DNA from: Streptomyces coeruleorubidus
Lineage (GTDB): Bacteria; Actinomycetota; Actinomycetes; Streptomycetales; Streptomycetaceae
Assembly (NCBI RefSeq): GCF_008705135.1
Contig: NZ_CP023694.1
Location: 2,728,001-2,792,000 of the forward strand
Direction of reading: 5' to 3'
Length of the DNA: 64,000 nt
The position numbers and the translations under genes were made by a program. This document shows, one piece after another, positions 56,449 to 64,000 of the stretch. The notes below the pieces were generated by a model. That model was not told where the DNA came from, did no database searches, and saw only the letters and a list, made by a program, of their open reading frames with translations. Each line of letters starts with the position of its first letter. Position 1 is the first letter of the stretch.

Positions 56449-57501
56449 TCAGCCGCCTGTGGTGACACTCACACGGGCCGCGACGGGCAGATGGTCGCTG
56501 GCCGTCTGCGGGAGGGTCCACGAGCTCTCCGGCTTCAGGCCCCTGACCATGATCTGGTCGATGCGCGCCATCGGGAACGACGCCGGCCAGCTGAACCCGA
56601 AGCCGTTGCCGGCGGCGCCCTGCGTGGAGCGCATCTGGGAGGTGACGGCGTTGAGCGCGCGGTCGTTCATCGTGCCGTTCAGGTCGCCGAGCAGTACGAC
56701 GTTCTTCAGCGGTTCGTGGGCGATGGCCTCGCCCAGGAAGTCGGCGCTCCGGTCGCGCTGCCGGGCCGTGAAGCCGGCCTCCATCTTCACGCGCACGGAC
56801 GGCAGATGGGCGACGTAGACGGCGACCTGCCCGGCCGGGGCGGTCACGGTGGCGCGCATGGCCCGCGTCCAGCCCAGGTCGATGTCGACGGCCCCCACGC
56901 CGGTCAGCGGGTACTTGCTCCACAGCCCGACCGTGCCCTGCACCGAGTGGTACGGGTACGTCGAGTCCAGCGCCCGCTCGTACGTCGGGACCGCGTCCGC
57001 CGTCAGCTCCTCCAGGGCCACCACGTCCGCGCCGGACGCGGCCACGTCACGGGCGGTTCCGGCCGGGTCGGGGTTGTCCGCGTTGACGTTGTGCGTGGCC
57101 ACGGTGAGGTCGCCGCCGGTGGCGGTCTTGTCGCTGACCTGGCCGCCGAAGAGGTTCAGCCAGACCATGGCCGGCAGCAGCACCGCGATCAGGGCGGTCG
57201 CGGACTTGCGGACCACGGCGACGAGGAGCAGCACCGGGATGAAGAGGCCGAGCCAGGGCAGGAACGTCTCGACGAGGCTGCCCAGGTTGCCGATGGTGTT
57301 CGGGATCCGCGAGTGCAGCAGCATGACGACGGCCAGCAGCACCGCGCACGCGGCCACGACGATCCCGCGCCGCCAGATCTGCCGGTCCCCGCGCCAGTCG
57401 CCGAGGAACCGGTCGAACAGGCGCCGAAGCCGGTCTCCCCGGGGCTCGGGCCCCGAGCCGCCGTCTGCCGTCTCCGTCATGTACGCCTGCTGCTGCGCCA
57501 T
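56449..57501 (-). CDS. Membrane-anchored endonuclease/exonuclease/phosphatase-fold protein
   Basis: A 350-residue protein. After a charged N-terminus it has three hydrophobic segments at about 45-62, 70-95 and 100-120. The catalytic EEP domain follows (about 125-350), with HNVNADNPDPAGTA, ALEEL, HLPSVRV, LLGDLNGTMNDRAL and ASDHLPVAARV, the standard metal and histidine ligands. Substrates range from nucleic acids to phospholipids; none can be assigned. GTG and ATG codons near the start make ATG 57501 only the longest reasonable choice. Neighbouring genes do not help. Confidence 0.87.
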   Translation of the reverse strand: MAQQQAYMTETADGGSGPEPRGDRLRRLFDRFLGDWRGDRQIWRRGIVVAACAVLLAVVMLLHSRIPNTIGNLGSLVETFLPWLGLFIPVLLLVAVVRKSATALIAVLLPAMVWLNLFGGQVSDKTATGGDLTVATHNVNADNPDPAGTARDVAASGADVVALEELTADAVPTYERALDSTYPYHSVQGTVGLWSKYPLTGVGAVDIDLGWTRAMRATVTAPAGQVAVYVAHLPSVRVKMEAGFTARQRDRSADFLGEAIAHEPLKNVVLLGDLNGTMNDRALNAVTSQMRSTQGAAGNGFGFSWPASFPMARIDQIMVRGLKPESSWTLPQTASDHLPVAARVSVTTGG

Positions 57502-57677
57502 ACCGTCGCCTCACTGCCTGCCGTGCACACCATCGCCCCCGTGTCTACGACCCTAGGGGATGATCCGTTCCGTTCCCGCCGTCCTTCGACGGCCGTACGG
57601 GGGCGAGGACGTTCGAGCCCGCGGGACGAGTTCCGATCAGGACCGGAGTAAGCGCCCTCTGTGACGAAACGCGCACA

Positions 57678-58313
57678 CTAGGACGGGTGAGCTGCGGAAC
57701 TGACGGGCCGTAGGCCTTCGAGGAGTGTGTCGACGACCTGGGCGGCGAGGTCGTCGGGGAGGTCGGCGTCCGGGCGCAGGACGGAGCGGACGAGCACGGG
57801 GCCGATGAACATGTCGCTCAGAAGTTCGATGTCGACGTCCGTACGCAATTCGCCGTTCTCCTGCCCCCGGCGCAGGATTTCCAGGCCCTGCCGGCGGCGC
57901 GGTGCGAGGACGGTGGCCTCGTACGCCGCCCAGATCTTCGGGCTGCTCTTCATCTGGGCGTGCACGTTGGTCAGGATCGCCGACGAGCGCTTGGCCAGGC
58001 CGCGCCGGCGCGCCTGTTCCAGCAGGGCCACGAGGTCGTCGCGCGTGGAGGTGCCGGGGAGCGGGGGCCCGGGGGGTTCTGTGGCGCGCAGGACGTCGGC
58101 GAAGAGTTCCTCCTTGCCGCTCCAGCGGCGGTAGATGGTGGCCTTGCCGACGCCGGCGGTGCGGGCGATCCGCTCGATGGACAGCTCCGCGAGGGGCACG
58201 CCCTCCTCCAGGAGCCTCATCACGCCCTCGACGATGGCGCGCTCCACGGCCTCGCTTCTGGGGCGGCCCCTCGGGGGGCCGTCTGGCCGGGGGTGCCGTT
58301 CGGCGAGGCTCAC
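57678..58313 (-). CDS. TetR-family repressor paired with a DHA2 exporter
   Basis: A 211-residue TetR protein beginning GTG 58313. The helix-turn-helix is RSEAVERAIVEGVMRLLEEG, LSIERIARTAGVGKATIYRRWSGKEELF. The C-terminal helical domain has RSSAILTNVHAQMK and LLSDMFIGPVLVRSV. It is 91 bases downstream of the MFS gene on the same strand, presumably in one operon, and a 19-bp palindrome in front of that gene is its likely target. AAAGGA lies upstream of the start. The ligand is probably an exported drug; inference. Confidence 0.9.
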   Translation of the reverse strand: MSLAERHPRPDGPPRGRPRSEAVERAIVEGVMRLLEEGVPLAELSIERIARTAGVGKATIYRRWSGKEELFADVLRATEPPGPPLPGTSTRDDLVALLEQARRRGLAKRSSAILTNVHAQMKSSPKIWAAYEATVLAPRRRQGLEILRRGQENGELRTDVDIELLSDMFIGPVLVRSVLRPDADLPDDLAAQVVDTLLEGLRPVSSAAHPS

Positions 58314-58359
58314 GTCGCTGGGTCCTTTCCTGGGCAGGATGAGGATGATTCTCCCGCAG

Positions 58360-58422
58360 GTCTACGACCGCGTGTCCGAGGTCTACGATCGCGTGTCCGA
58401 GGTCTACGACCGCGCGTCCGAC
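58360..58422. repeat. Three-copy 21-bp tandem repeat over the MFS stop codon
   Basis: Units at 58360-58380, 58381-58401 and 58402-58422 begin GTCTACGA and differ at a few positions. The DHA2 exporter's stop (minus-strand TAG, 58406-58404) lies in the third unit; the other two are beyond the gene, so the end of the gene was duplicated twice. Confidence 0.9.
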
Positions 58423-60005
58423 AACTCCCTCTCCTCCTCCCCCCGCTGCGGCTCCGGCTGCCTGCCGGGCAGGAACAGCGCCACGACGACCGCGCCGATC
58501 AGCGCGACCCCCGCTCCCCACAGGGCGGTGACGTGCATCGCGTGCAGGAACGCGTCGTAGGCCGGGGTGACCAGGGCCTCGCCCTGCGGGCCCAGCTTCG
58601 CGGCGACGCCGAGGGTGGCCTCGATGGACTCCCCCGCGGTGTGCCGCAGGGCCGGCGGCAGCCGGTCGAGCTTGTCCTCGATGCCCGTGCGGTAGGCCGC
58701 GGACAGCACCGAGCCCAGGACGGCGATGCCCAGGGCGCCGCCGACCTGCCGGAAGGTGTTGCTGAGCGCGGAGGCCGAGCCGGCCTTCTCGCGGGGCAGG
58801 GCCTGCATGATGACGACGCTGACCGGCGTCATGACGTGCGCCATGCCGGCGCCCATCAGGAAGAAGATCACTTCCAGGATCCAGATGGGCGTACCGGCGT
58901 CCAGCGTGGCGAAGGCGGCCAGCATCGCGGCGATGACCAGCATTCCGGCGGTCGTGGTGGCCTTGTTGCCGAAGCGGTCGACCAGCAGCCGGGCGCGCGG
59001 CGCGAAGATGAGCTGGGCGGCGGCCAGCGGCAGCATCAGCAGACCGGTCTGGAGCGGCGAGTAGGCGCGCACGCTCTGCGTGTAGAAGACCGAGAAGAAC
59101 GTCACCCCCATCAGCGCGAAGAAGACCAGCGCGATGGCGGCGACGGCGGCCGAGAAGACCTTGTTCTTGAAGTACCTGACGTCGATGGACGGGTGGTCGG
59201 TGCGCTTCTCGAACAGCACGAAGGCGACGAGCACGGCGAGGCCGGCGCCGATCGTCGCCAGCACCGTGGCGTCGGTGAAGTCGGCGAGCTGGCCGCCCTT
59301 GATGATGCCGTAGACGAGCAGCACCAGGCCGACGACGGACAGCACGACGCCGACGGGATCGAGGCGGCCGGGGCTGGGGTCGCGGGAGTCGGGCACCAGC
59401 CACAGCATCAGCGCGAGCGCGAGCAGCACGATCGGCACGTTGACGAGGAAGACCGAGCCCCACCAGAAGTGGTCGAGGAGCACACCGCCGGTGATCGGGC
59501 CGATGGCGATGGCGAGGCCGACGCCGCCCGCCCAGATGCCGATGGCCTTCGGCTGCTCCTCGCGCTCGAAGACGTTCATGAGGACGGCGAGGGTGGCCGG
59601 CATGACGAACGCGGCGCCGAGACCCATGACGGCACGGAAGGCGATGAGCTCGCCCGGGGAGCCGGAGAAGGCGGCGAGCGCGGAACCGACGCCGAACACC
59701 GCGAGCCCGCCGAGCAGCACCTTCTTGCGGCCCAGCCGGTCCCCCAGCAGGCCGGCGCTGAACAGCAGGCCCGCGAAGACGAGGGTGTAGGAGTTGATCG
59801 CCCACTCCAGCTCGCTCTGCGTGGCCCCCAGGCCGGTCGGGGCGGGTGTGGAGATCGTCTTGATGGCGACGTTCAGGATCGAATTGTCGAGGACGACGAT
59901 CAGCAGGCTGAGCATCAGCACGCCGAGGATCGCCCAGCGGCGCCGGTGCACCGCTTCCGGTATGCGAGGGCCGGTGGGGGCGGCACGGTCGGCAGGAGTA
60001 GTCAT
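58404..60005 (-). CDS. DHA2-family MFS drug exporter (14 membrane segments)
   Basis: A 533-residue transporter of the EmrB/QacA type with about 14 membrane segments. Signatures: [13 protein letters not shown] in the first segment, [12 protein letters not shown] in loop 2-3, and [23 protein letters not shown] in the fifth region. It is expected to export lipophilic or cationic compounds by proton antiport. ATG 60005 is chosen, since the longer ORF runs through the operator region. A 19-bp palindrome lies about 25-43 bases upstream and the tetR gene follows downstream, a common regulatory layout. Confidence 0.9.
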   Translation of the reverse strand: MTTPADRAAPTGPRIPEAVHRRRWAILGVLMLSLLIVVLDNSILNVAIKTISTPAPTGLGATQSELEWAINSYTLVFAGLLFSAGLLGDRLGRKKVLLGGLAVFGVGSALAAFSGSPGELIAFRAVMGLGAAFVMPATLAVLMNVFEREEQPKAIGIWAGGVGLAIAIGPITGGVLLDHFWWGSVFLVNVPIVLLALALMLWLVPDSRDPSPGRLDPVGVVLSVVGLVLLVYGIIKGGQLADFTDATVLATIGAGLAVLVAFVLFEKRTDHPSIDVRYFKNKVFSAAVAAIALVFFALMGVTFFSVFYTQSVRAYSPLQTGLLMLPLAAAQLIFAPRARLLVDRFGNKATTTAGMLVIAAMLAAFATLDAGTPIWILEVIFFLMGAGMAHVMTPVSVVIMQALPREKAGSASALSNTFRQVGGALGIAVLGSVLSAAYRTGIEDKLDRLPPALRHTAGESIEATLGVAAKLGPQGEALVTPAYDAFLHAMHVTALWGAGVALIGAVVVALFLPGRQPEPQRGEEERELSDARS

Positions 60006-60029
60006 GCCGTCGACCCTAGAGCCATTTCG

Positions 60030-60048
60030 ATACGAGACCGTCTCGTAT
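60030..60048 (-). promoter_or_regulatory. 19-bp palindrome, TetR operator of the exporter operon
   Basis: ATACGAGAC (60030-60038) and GTCTCGTAT (60040-60048) are perfect 9-bp arms about a single C. It sits about 25 bases from the start codon, in the right place for a repressor-blocked promoter. Confidence 0.75.
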
Positions 60049-60207
60049 TGGAATACTTTTACCGAGCCCTTACGCGCGCTGTGCTTCACGGCACCCGGGC
60101 GGAACTCACAGGGGCTCCCCTAGCCCTGGATGACACGAGGTGCCACCATGGACGTGGTCCGGGGACGCCGTCAGGGCGCCTCGAGATGACGTGTTAGGAG
60201 CCGTGCC

Positions 60208-61083
60208 ATGACGCAGCTTCCGGCTGCCCAGACTGCTCAGAGGAAGTCCTCCGACGGCGGCAAGACGCTGTACGGGGGCAAGGGCACCCGCCGCATCACC
60301 GTGCGGGACATCGCCGCCGCCAAGGAGCGCGGCGAGAAGTGGCCCATGCTCACCGCCTACGACGCGATGACCGCGTCCGTCTTCGACGAGGCCGGGATCC
60401 CGGTCATGCTCGTCGGCGACTCGGCGGGCAACTGCCACCTCGGGTACGAGACGACCGTGCCCGTCACCCTCGACGAGATGACCATGCTGTCGGCGGCGGT
60501 CGTACGGGGCACCTCGCGCGCCCTGATCGTCGGCGATCTGCCCTTCGGCTCCTACCAGGAGGGTCCGGTGCAGGCGCTGCGCTCGGCGACCCGGCTGGTG
60601 AAGGAGGCGGGCGTGCAGGCCGTGAAGCTGGAGGGGGGCGAGCGGTCGCACGAGCAGATCCGGCTGCTCGTCGAGTCCGGCATCCCGGTCATGGCGCACA
60701 TCGGCCTGACCCCCCAGTCCGTCAACGCGATGGGGTACCGCGTGCAGGGGCGGGGCGAGGAGGCGGCCCAGCAGCTGCTGCGGGACGCCAAGGCCGTGCA
60801 GGACGCGGGCGCGTTCGCCGTAGTGCTGGAGCTGGTTCCGGCGGAGCTGGCGGCCGAGGTGACGCGGGTGCTGCACATTCCGACCGTCGGGATCGGCGCC
60901 GGGTCCGAGACGGACGCGCAGGTGCTGGTGTGGACGGACATGCTGGGTCTGACCGGCGGTCGCGTCCCGAAGTTCGTCAAGCAGTACGCGAATCTGCGTG
61001 AGGTCATGGGGAACGCGGCGAAGGCGTTCGCGGAGGACGTCGTGGGCGGAACGTTCCCGCTCGAGGAGCACAGCGTCCACTGA
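60208..61083 (+). CDS. panB: 3-methyl-2-oxobutanoate hydroxymethyltransferase
   Basis: The 291-residue enzyme makes ketopantoate from ketoisovalerate and methylene-THF, the first committed step of pantothenate synthesis. Motifs include MLTAYDAMTASVFDEAGIPVMLVGDS with metal-binding aspartates, VGDLPFGSYQ, KLEGGERSHEQI and MAHIGLTPQSVNAMGG-like sequence (residues about 160-180). Length and fold fit PanB. AGGAG at 60197-60201 precedes ATG 60208. The other pan genes are not in the window, which is usual for Streptomyces. Confidence 0.95.
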   Translation: MTQLPAAQTAQRKSSDGGKTLYGGKGTRRITVRDIAAAKERGEKWPMLTAYDAMTASVFDEAGIPVMLVGDSAGNCHLGYETTVPVTLDEMTMLSAAVVRGTSRALIVGDLPFGSYQEGPVQALRSATRLVKEAGVQAVKLEGGERSHEQIRLLVESGIPVMAHIGLTPQSVNAMGYRVQGRGEEAAQQLLRDAKAVQDAGAFAVVLELVPAELAAEVTRVLHIPTVGIGAGSETDAQVLVWTDMLGLTGGRVPKFVKQYANLREVMGNAAKAFAEDVVGGTFPLEEHSVH

Positions 61084-61102
61084 GCCACTGCGGTACCACC
61101 GG

Positions 61103-61134
61103 CAGCCCGTCGATCTTCCCCCGTCGGCGGGCTG
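61103..61134 (+). terminator. Possible terminator after panB
   Basis: CAGCCCG (61103-61109) pairs with CGGGCTG (61128-61134), followed by TCCCTTTTG. It is 20 bases past the stop. Confidence 0.5.
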
Positions 61135-61149
61135 TCCCTTTTGCCGGGA

Positions 61150-61215
61150 CCACCGACAAGGGCTGTCGGCGGTCTGTCGGTGGTTTGTCGGTGGGAGCTG
61201 ACACCGTCTGTGTCA
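61150..61215 (+). promoter_or_regulatory. Repeat-rich promoter of the ABC exporter with a palindrome at its start codon
   Basis: Three 11-bp units, CTGTCGGCGGT, CTGTCGGTGGT and TTGTCGGTGGG, run from 61163 to 61195; an inverted copy CCACCGACAA lies at 61150-61159. Immediately after, TGACAC (61199-61204) and GTGTCA (61210-61215) form an inverted repeat with a 5-base spacer, the last base being the A of ATG 61215. The message is therefore probably leaderless and repressor-controlled. No regulator gene is adjacent. Confidence 0.55.
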
Positions 61216-62234
61216 TGACGCGAATCGACAAGAACACCGGCGGCGCCGCTGTGACCGTGCGGGGGCTGGTGAAGCACTACGGCGAGACCAAGGCACTGGA
61301 CGGGGTCGACCTGGACGTGCGTGAGGGCACCGTGATGGGGGTGCTCGGGCCGAACGGGGCCGGGAAGACCACCCTGGTGCGGATCCTGTCCACCCTGCTG
61401 AAATCCGACTCGGGGCAGGCGACCGTGGCCGGGTACGACGTCGTACGGCAGCCGCGGCAGCTGCGGCGGGTGATCGGGCTCACGGGGCAGTACGCCTCCG
61501 TGGACGAGAAGCTCTCCGGCTGGGAGAACCTGTACATGATCGGGCGGCTGCTCGACCTGCCCCGCAAGGACGCCCGCGGCCGGGCCGACGAGTTGCTGGA
61601 GCGCTTCTCCCTGACCGAGGCGGCCAAGCGGCCGGCGGCGACGTACTCCGGGGGTATGCGGCGGCGGCTGGACCTGGCCGCTTCGATGATCGGGCGGCCG
61701 GCCGTGCTCTTCCTCGACGAGCCGACCACCGGGCTCGACCCGCGCACCCGCAACGAGGTGTGGGACGAGGTGAAGCGCATGGTCGGCGACGGGGTCACCG
61801 TGCTGCTCACCACGCAGTACATGGAGGAGGCCGAGCAGCTCGCCTCCGAGCTGACGGTCGTCGACCGCGGCCAGGTCATCGCGGGCGGCGCCATCGAGGA
61901 ACTGAAGGCGAAGGTCGGCGGCCGGGCGCTGCGGATCCGCCCGGCCGATCCGGCGCACCTGCGGCCCCTCGCCGTCGCGCTGGACGAGCTGGGGATCACC
62001 GGGCTCGCCACCACGACCGTGGACACCGACCGGGGTGACGTCCTCGTGCCGATCCTCAGCGACGAGCAGCTGACCGCCGTGGTCGGCGCGGTCACCGCGC
62101 GCGGCATCACCCTCTCCTCCCTCACCACCGAACTGCCCAGCCTGGACGAGGTGTTCCTGTCCCTCACCGGCCACCGCGCCAGTGCCCCGCAGGACGCCGT
62201 GCCCGCCGAAGACCTTCAGGAGGCCGCCGTATGA
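61215..62234 (+). CDS. DrrA-type ABC exporter ATP-binding protein
   Basis: A 339-residue ATPase. Walker A GPNGAGKTTL near residue 50, signature YSGGMRRRLDLA near 145 and Walker B VLFLDEPTTGLD near 165 are complete. The C-terminal extension after about 225 (ELKAKVGGRALRIRP, SLTTELPSLDEVFLSLTG) is that of the daunorubicin-resistance DrrA family, which works with a DrrB-like permease. Overlap with the next gene is ATGA at 62231-62234. The substrate is unknown. ATG 61215 is preferred to the longer ORF. Confidence 0.92.
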   Translation: MTRIDKNTGGAAVTVRGLVKHYGETKALDGVDLDVREGTVMGVLGPNGAGKTTLVRILSTLLKSDSGQATVAGYDVVRQPRQLRRVIGLTGQYASVDEKLSGWENLYMIGRLLDLPRKDARGRADELLERFSLTEAAKRPAATYSGGMRRRLDLAASMIGRPAVLFLDEPTTGLDPRTRNEVWDEVKRMVGDGVTVLLTTQYMEEAEQLASELTVVDRGQVIAGGAIEELKAKVGGRALRIRPADPAHLRPLAVALDELGITGLATTTVDTDRGDVLVPILSDEQLTAVVGAVTARGITLSSLTTELPSLDEVFLSLTGHRASAPQDAVPAEDLQEAAV

Positions 62235-63046
62235 GCGCCGTCACCATCCACGACGCCGAGGCGGACGCCCGTATCTCGCTGCGCGGCCACCTGCGCCACA
62301 CCGGCGCCCTGATCCGCCGCAACCTGCTGTGGATCCGCAAGGACCCGGAGTCGATGGCCGACGCCCTGCTGATGCCGGTCATCTTCACCCTGCTGTTCGT
62401 GTTCGTCTTCGGCGGCTCGATCGGGCAGGCGCTGGGCGGCGGGCAGGACCGGTACGTGCAGTACGTGATCCCCGGCATGATCGCGATGATGAGCATGACG
62501 CTGTCCCAGGGCGTCGGCACCGGCTTCAGCCAGGACTTCAACTCCGGTGTCATGGACCGCTTCCGGTCCCTGCCGATCGGGCGCGGTTCGGTGCTGTTCG
62601 CGAAGATCTCGGTGGAACTGCTGCGGATGCTGTTCGCGACCGCCGTGCTGATGATCGTGGCCGTCGCGGTCGGGTTCGAGATCACCAACTGGCCGGGGCT
62701 CCTCGCGACGGTGGCCCTGTCCACGGCGTTCGCCTCGTCGATCATGTGGGTGTTCCTCACCCTGGGCGTGATCCTGAAGAACGCGCAGTCCGTGCAGGCG
62801 ATGGGCTTCCTGGTGCTGTTCCCGCTCCAGTTCGGCTCGTCGATCTTCGCGCCGACCACGTCCATGCCGGGCTGGTTGCAGGCGTTCACCGACTACAACC
62901 CGCTGTCGACGCTGGCGGACGCCGCACGCGGTCTGATGGTGGGCGGGCCGGTCGCGCACGACCTGTGGGTGACGCTCGGCTGGTCGGTGGCGATCACGGC
63001 CGTGATGGCGCCGGTCGCGATCCACAAATTCCGCACGAAGAGCTGA
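62231..63046 (+). CDS. DrrB-type ABC exporter permease
   Basis: A 271-residue integral membrane protein of the ABC-2 family with about six hydrophobic segments. FVFVFGGSIGQ, GMIAMMSMTLSQGVG and MDRFRSLPIGRG are characteristic of DrrB and related exporters. It is translated by ATGA coupling from the ATPase gene, and the two form a complete exporter. The cargo is not evident; relatives export antibiotics or lipids. Confidence 0.9.
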   Translation: MSAVTIHDAEADARISLRGHLRHTGALIRRNLLWIRKDPESMADALLMPVIFTLLFVFVFGGSIGQALGGGQDRYVQYVIPGMIAMMSMTLSQGVGTGFSQDFNSGVMDRFRSLPIGRGSVLFAKISVELLRMLFATAVLMIVAVAVGFEITNWPGLLATVALSTAFASSIMWVFLTLGVILKNAQSVQAMGFLVLFPLQFGSSIFAPTTSMPGWLQAFTDYNPLSTLADAARGLMVGGPVAHDLWVTLGWSVAITAVMAPVAIHKFRTKS

Positions 63047-63065
63047 ACCGGCGGGCGGATCCGCG

Positions 63066-64000
63066 TCAGAGCAGGGCGGCGGCCTCCTCGGGGGAGAGGC
63101 GGCCGCCTTCCGCGTACGCGGACTCGTACGCCGGGTCGCCGAGCACCGCCCGCGCCCGCCGCTCCGCCTGCTCGCGCGCCTCGCGCTCCTGCCGCGCGGC
63201 GACGTGCCCGGACGGCAGCAGGGCGTCGGCGGCGCCGATGAAGCGGGCCGCGTCCCGGGCGCGGTGCCCGCCGTCCAGGGCGGCCAGGGACCGGGCGGCG
63301 ATGGTCAGGTACACCGCGCGCATATGGGGTGTGATGGCCACCGAGAGCGGATCGGCGGCCCGCTCCAGCGCCCTGCGGATCAGGTCCAGGCACGCCTCGT
63401 GACGCCCCTCCATGGCGTCCAGCCAGGCCTCCGCGCCGAGGATGAACGCGTCGAAGACGATGAAGTGGGCGATACGGAAGTCCTGGCGCAGCCGCCGCAG
63501 TTGCTCGCGCGCCTCGGGGACGCGGTCCGTCATGCCGAGCCAGCCGGCCAGGAACAGGCGGGCGGCGGGCATGGCCTCGCTGTGCGAGTCCCCGCGCTGG
63601 GCGATCACCTCGCGCAGCAGCCGCTCGCCGCGCTCGCCCTCGCCCGCCTCCAGCAGCGCGCTGCCCAGCCGGGCGGCGAGGACGGCCGCCTGGGCGCGGG
63701 CGCCGACCCGTTCGGCGTGCGCGATGGCCGCCTCGTAGTCAGCGGCGGCCAGCGTGTAGTCGCCCTTGCGTTCGTGGGCCTCGGCGCGGGCGGAGAGGGC
63801 CTCGGCGGTGCCCCAGGCGTCACCGAGGCGCCGGTAGATCTCCAGCGACTCGTCGGCGTCGCGGGCGGCGTCGCCGGCCCAGTCGGTGCGGTTGGCGAGG
63901 AAGTTGGCCCGCATCTGGAGGCCGGAGGCAAGCTCCCAGTCGAAGCCGGGGGTCTCGCGGCAGGTGCGGATGGCCGCGTCCATGATGACGCGCAGCCGGT
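63066..64000 (-). CDS. C-terminal part of a large regulator with TPR-like helices (continues beyond the window)
   Basis: The minus-strand frame is open across the window edge; at least 311 residues remain. It is helical throughout, with repeated Ala/Leu/Arg patterns (YRRLGDAWGTAEALSARAEAH, ALLEAGEGERGERLL) that read as TPR units, and ends SPEEAAALL. This is the usual C-terminal part of AfsR/SARP-like or LuxR-type ATP-binding regulators of Streptomyces; the DNA-binding and ATPase parts would lie to the right. The assignment is by pattern only. It is convergent with the ABC exporter, separated by 19 bases. Confidence 0.65.
   Translation of the reverse strand, partial: RLRVIMDAAIRTCRETPGFDWELASGLQMRANFLANRTDWAGDAARDADESLEIYRRLGDAWGTAEALSARAEAHERKGDYTLAAADYEAAIAHAERVGARAQAAVLAARLGSALLEAGEGERGERLLREVIAQRGDSHSEAMPAARLFLAGWLGMTDRVPEAREQLRRLRQDFRIAHFIVFDAFILGAEAWLDAMEGRHEACLDLIRRALERAADPLSVAITPHMRAVYLTIAARSLAALDGGHRARDAARFIGAADALLPSGHVAARQEREAREQAERRARAVLGDPAYESAYAEGGRLSPEEAAALL

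Overview
The window is chromosomal DNA from a high-GC actinomycete, almost certainly a Streptomyces. Codon third positions are nearly all G or C, GTG starts are common, and several genes look leaderless (little or no 5' leader). The gene order glnII / glnRII / pulA / amylase / aglA-malG-malF-malE / malR / glnE / glnA2 / nadE / panB matches what is known of the S. coelicolor core chromosome around glnII and panB. Apart from one small integrated element and one IS200/IS605-type insertion, it reads as conserved core genome rather than a genomic island. No rRNA, tRNA or CRISPR was seen.

Layout. 1-4738: end of an unknown gene, the envelope-stress pair htpX-pspAB, an alpha/beta-hydrolase fused to an aminoglycoside-phosphotransferase-like domain, and a winged-helix (HTH_42) protein. 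4739-5399: non-coding minisatellite. 5400-15861: nitrogen and envelope block with a conserved small protein, ArsC-like protein, two secreted proteins, glnII behind a GlnR-type box, a 40-residue small ORF, glnRII, an epimerase-like reductase, a two-component system, a DUF1996 protein and a lipoprotein. 16008-21368: TPR protein, anchored membrane protein, TetR, CHMI-type tautomerase and a fused response regulator/PP2C phosphatase. 21442-35032: maltodextrin and starch block on the minus strand (amylase-pullulanase, alpha-amylase, alpha-glucosidase, MalG, MalF, MalE) with divergent malR; similar CTTGCAGCAA-type sites lie in front of these genes. 35120-36755: PAP2 protein, then the scar of a deleted divergent amidohydrolase/tetR pair and tandem repeats. 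36756-40903: glnE, a PPOX protein and a glyoxalase-fold protein. 41041-43933: a degraded 2.9-kb integrative element inserted in the 3' end of glnA2, carrying a frameshifted lactococcin-972-type bacteriocin gene, a membrane protein and an N-terminally truncated tyrosine integrase. 43846-49947: glnA2, hmpA with an NsrR-like box, nsrR, a solo TnpB element, and a coupled DUF3105-DUF305 pair. 50106-64000: S53 protease, NAD+ synthetase, quinone oxidoreductase, MFS exporters, an endonuclease/exonuclease/phosphatase protein, TetR, panB, a DrrAB-like ABC exporter and the C-terminal part of a large regulator.

How they work together. Nitrogen: GlnII makes glutamine, GlnRII is a GlnR-type regulator, GlnE adenylylates type I glutamine synthetase, and GlnA2 belongs to the gamma-glutamylpolyamine synthetase group. 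Carbon: secreted amylase and amylase-pullulanase cut starch and branched dextrins, MalEFG imports maltodextrins, AglA hydrolyses them inside, and MalR probably represses the set. Nitric oxide: HmpA detoxifies NO and NsrR senses it. The most unusual features are the glnA2-targeting element with its displaced 3' end, the frameshifted bacteriocin, the deletion scar at 36222, the minisatellite at 4745-5240, and a repeated pattern of short tandem repeats sitting on or just after stop codons.
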